Assembly (NCBI GenBank): GCA_030620735.1
Contig: JAUXDV010000155.1
Location: 1 to 5,195, forward strand
DNA from: Gammaproteobacteria bacterium
GTDB lineage: Bacteria; Pseudomonadota; Gammaproteobacteria; Chromatiales; Chromatiaceae
DNA length: 5,195 nt
Direction: 5' to 3'
Shown: one piece after another, positions 4,759 through 5,195 of the stretch
Numbering within the stretch: the stretch's first letter is position 1
How the letters are laid out: each line of letters starts with the position of its first letter
The notes under the pieces: generated by a model
What the model was told of the DNA's origin: nothing
Seen by the model: only the letters and a program-made list of their open reading frames with translations
Database searches by the model: none
Translations under genes and position numbers: made by a program

Positions 4759-5195
4759 TTGATTGACCTGCTGAAACGCAACCCCTACGCCTTGATTCTC
4801 GCATTACTTTTTCATCTGGCGCTGATGCTGCTTTTCAGAGCATCGCCGGAAGTGAAGTTTATGGATTCTGCGGCGCCGATTGAGACGGAGCTGGAGGATG
4901 AACCTCCTGAACCTGAGGATGATCCGGAAACAGAGGTGAATGAATCTCTACCGGAGGATGCTATTGTCGTTGTAGTGGAGGAGTCGCTGCTCGCGGAGAA
5001 GCTGCAGCAGCTTCAGAAGAGTAAAATCAGGCAAAATGTGCTGGGACTCAGAATGCCCGAGGATCCACGCATTGTAGCAATGCGGGAAAAGGCAAAAGAG
5101 GAACTGCGGCGCAAAGAGCTGGAAAAGAAAACGGCACCCGACAAGAAAGCAGCCGATAAGAAGGCAGCCGATAAGAAAGCAGCCGACAAGAAGGC
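4759..5195 (+). CDS. tolA: Tol-Pal energy-transducing protein TolA, N-terminal part, cut by window edge
   Basis: TolA is anchored in the inner membrane, bound by TolQ and TolR, and spans the periplasm to reach TolB and Pal. The frame runs 145 codons from TTG at 4759 to the window end. An in-frame TAG at 4756-4758 rules out a longer form, and AGAGG upstream supports TTG. A short cytoplasmic head (MIDLLKRNPY) precedes one membrane helix at about 11-27 with H19, the conserved histidine of the TolA/TonB anchor; the usual serine four residues before it is alanine (A15). An unusually acidic, proline-containing stretch follows (about 42-75, rich in E, D and P). A charged helical region then begins near 77, including MREKAKEELRRKELEKK (108-124), and leads into DKKAA repeats. 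The C-terminal domain, tolB and pal should follow outside the window. A TonB-like protein is the alternative, but the position after tolR favours TolA. Confidence 0.92.
   Translation, partial: MIDLLKRNPYALILALLFHLALMLLFRASPEVKFMDSAAPIETELEDEPPEPEDDPETEVNESLPEDAIVVVVEESLLAEKLQQLQKSKIRQNVLGLRMPEDPRIVAMREKAKEELRRKELEKKTAPDKKAADKKAADKKAADKK
5140..5195 (+). repeat. 15-base tandem repeat encoding DKKAA in tolA
   Basis: Units start at 5140, 5155, 5170 and 5185, the last cut by the window end. Each encodes Asp-Lys-Lys-Ala-Ala. They differ only at synonymous third positions (GAC/GAT and AAA/AAG), so the protein repeat is perfect. Lys- and Ala-rich repeats are usual for the long helical domain II of TolA. 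The array probably continues beyond the window. Confidence 0.9.

Noticed and set aside
5140..5195. CRISPR-like direct repeats
   Set aside because: The units are contiguous 15-base repeats without spacers, inside a coding frame; this is a protein repeat.

Overview
The window looks like a core-genome segment of a gammaproteobacterium. The evidence is a long GlnE, an S20 protein very close to the enterobacterial type, and the order ybgC-tolQ-tolR-tolA. Base composition is moderate, a little above half G+C by eye. A Chromatiales or sulfur-oxidiser-like lineage is possible, but that is a guess. No mobile element, CRISPR array, tRNA or rRNA is visible.

Layout: positions 1-2392 (minus strand) hold glnE, the bifunctional glutamine synthetase adenylyltransferase / adenylyl-removase. 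Its C-terminus is cut by the window start. Positions 2393-2604 are intergenic, with a folded GTAGGGTG-type repeat and the strong rpsT terminator. Positions 2605-2865 (minus) are rpsT (ribosomal protein S20), with a GTG start, a clear Shine-Dalgarno and a good sigma-70 promoter with a GC-rich discriminator. Positions 2866-3169 are the divergent regulatory region between rpsT and the tol operon. It holds the rpsT promoter, a short palindrome and a perfect TATAAT that probably drives the tol genes. Positions 3170-4708 (plus) carry ybgC, tolQ and tolR, and tolA begins at 4759 and runs off the right edge.

How the genes work together: YbgC is a hotdog-fold acyl-CoA thioesterase encoded with the Tol-Pal system. 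TolQ and TolR form the inner-membrane proton channel and stator. TolA carries the energy through the periplasm towards TolB and Pal, which are presumably encoded just beyond the window. The complex drives outer-membrane constriction during division. glnE (nitrogen control) and rpsT (translation) are unrelated to it in function; they share only the neighbourhood.

I do not see a new biological system. The items most worth a second look are small regulatory ones: a 10-codon mini-ORF that overlaps both the ybgC stop and the tolQ start, a four-tract G-quadruplex motif on the template strand in the tolR-tolA gap, the folded intergenic repeat, the non-ATG starts of rpsT and tolA, and the loss of the conserved serine in the TolA transmembrane motif.
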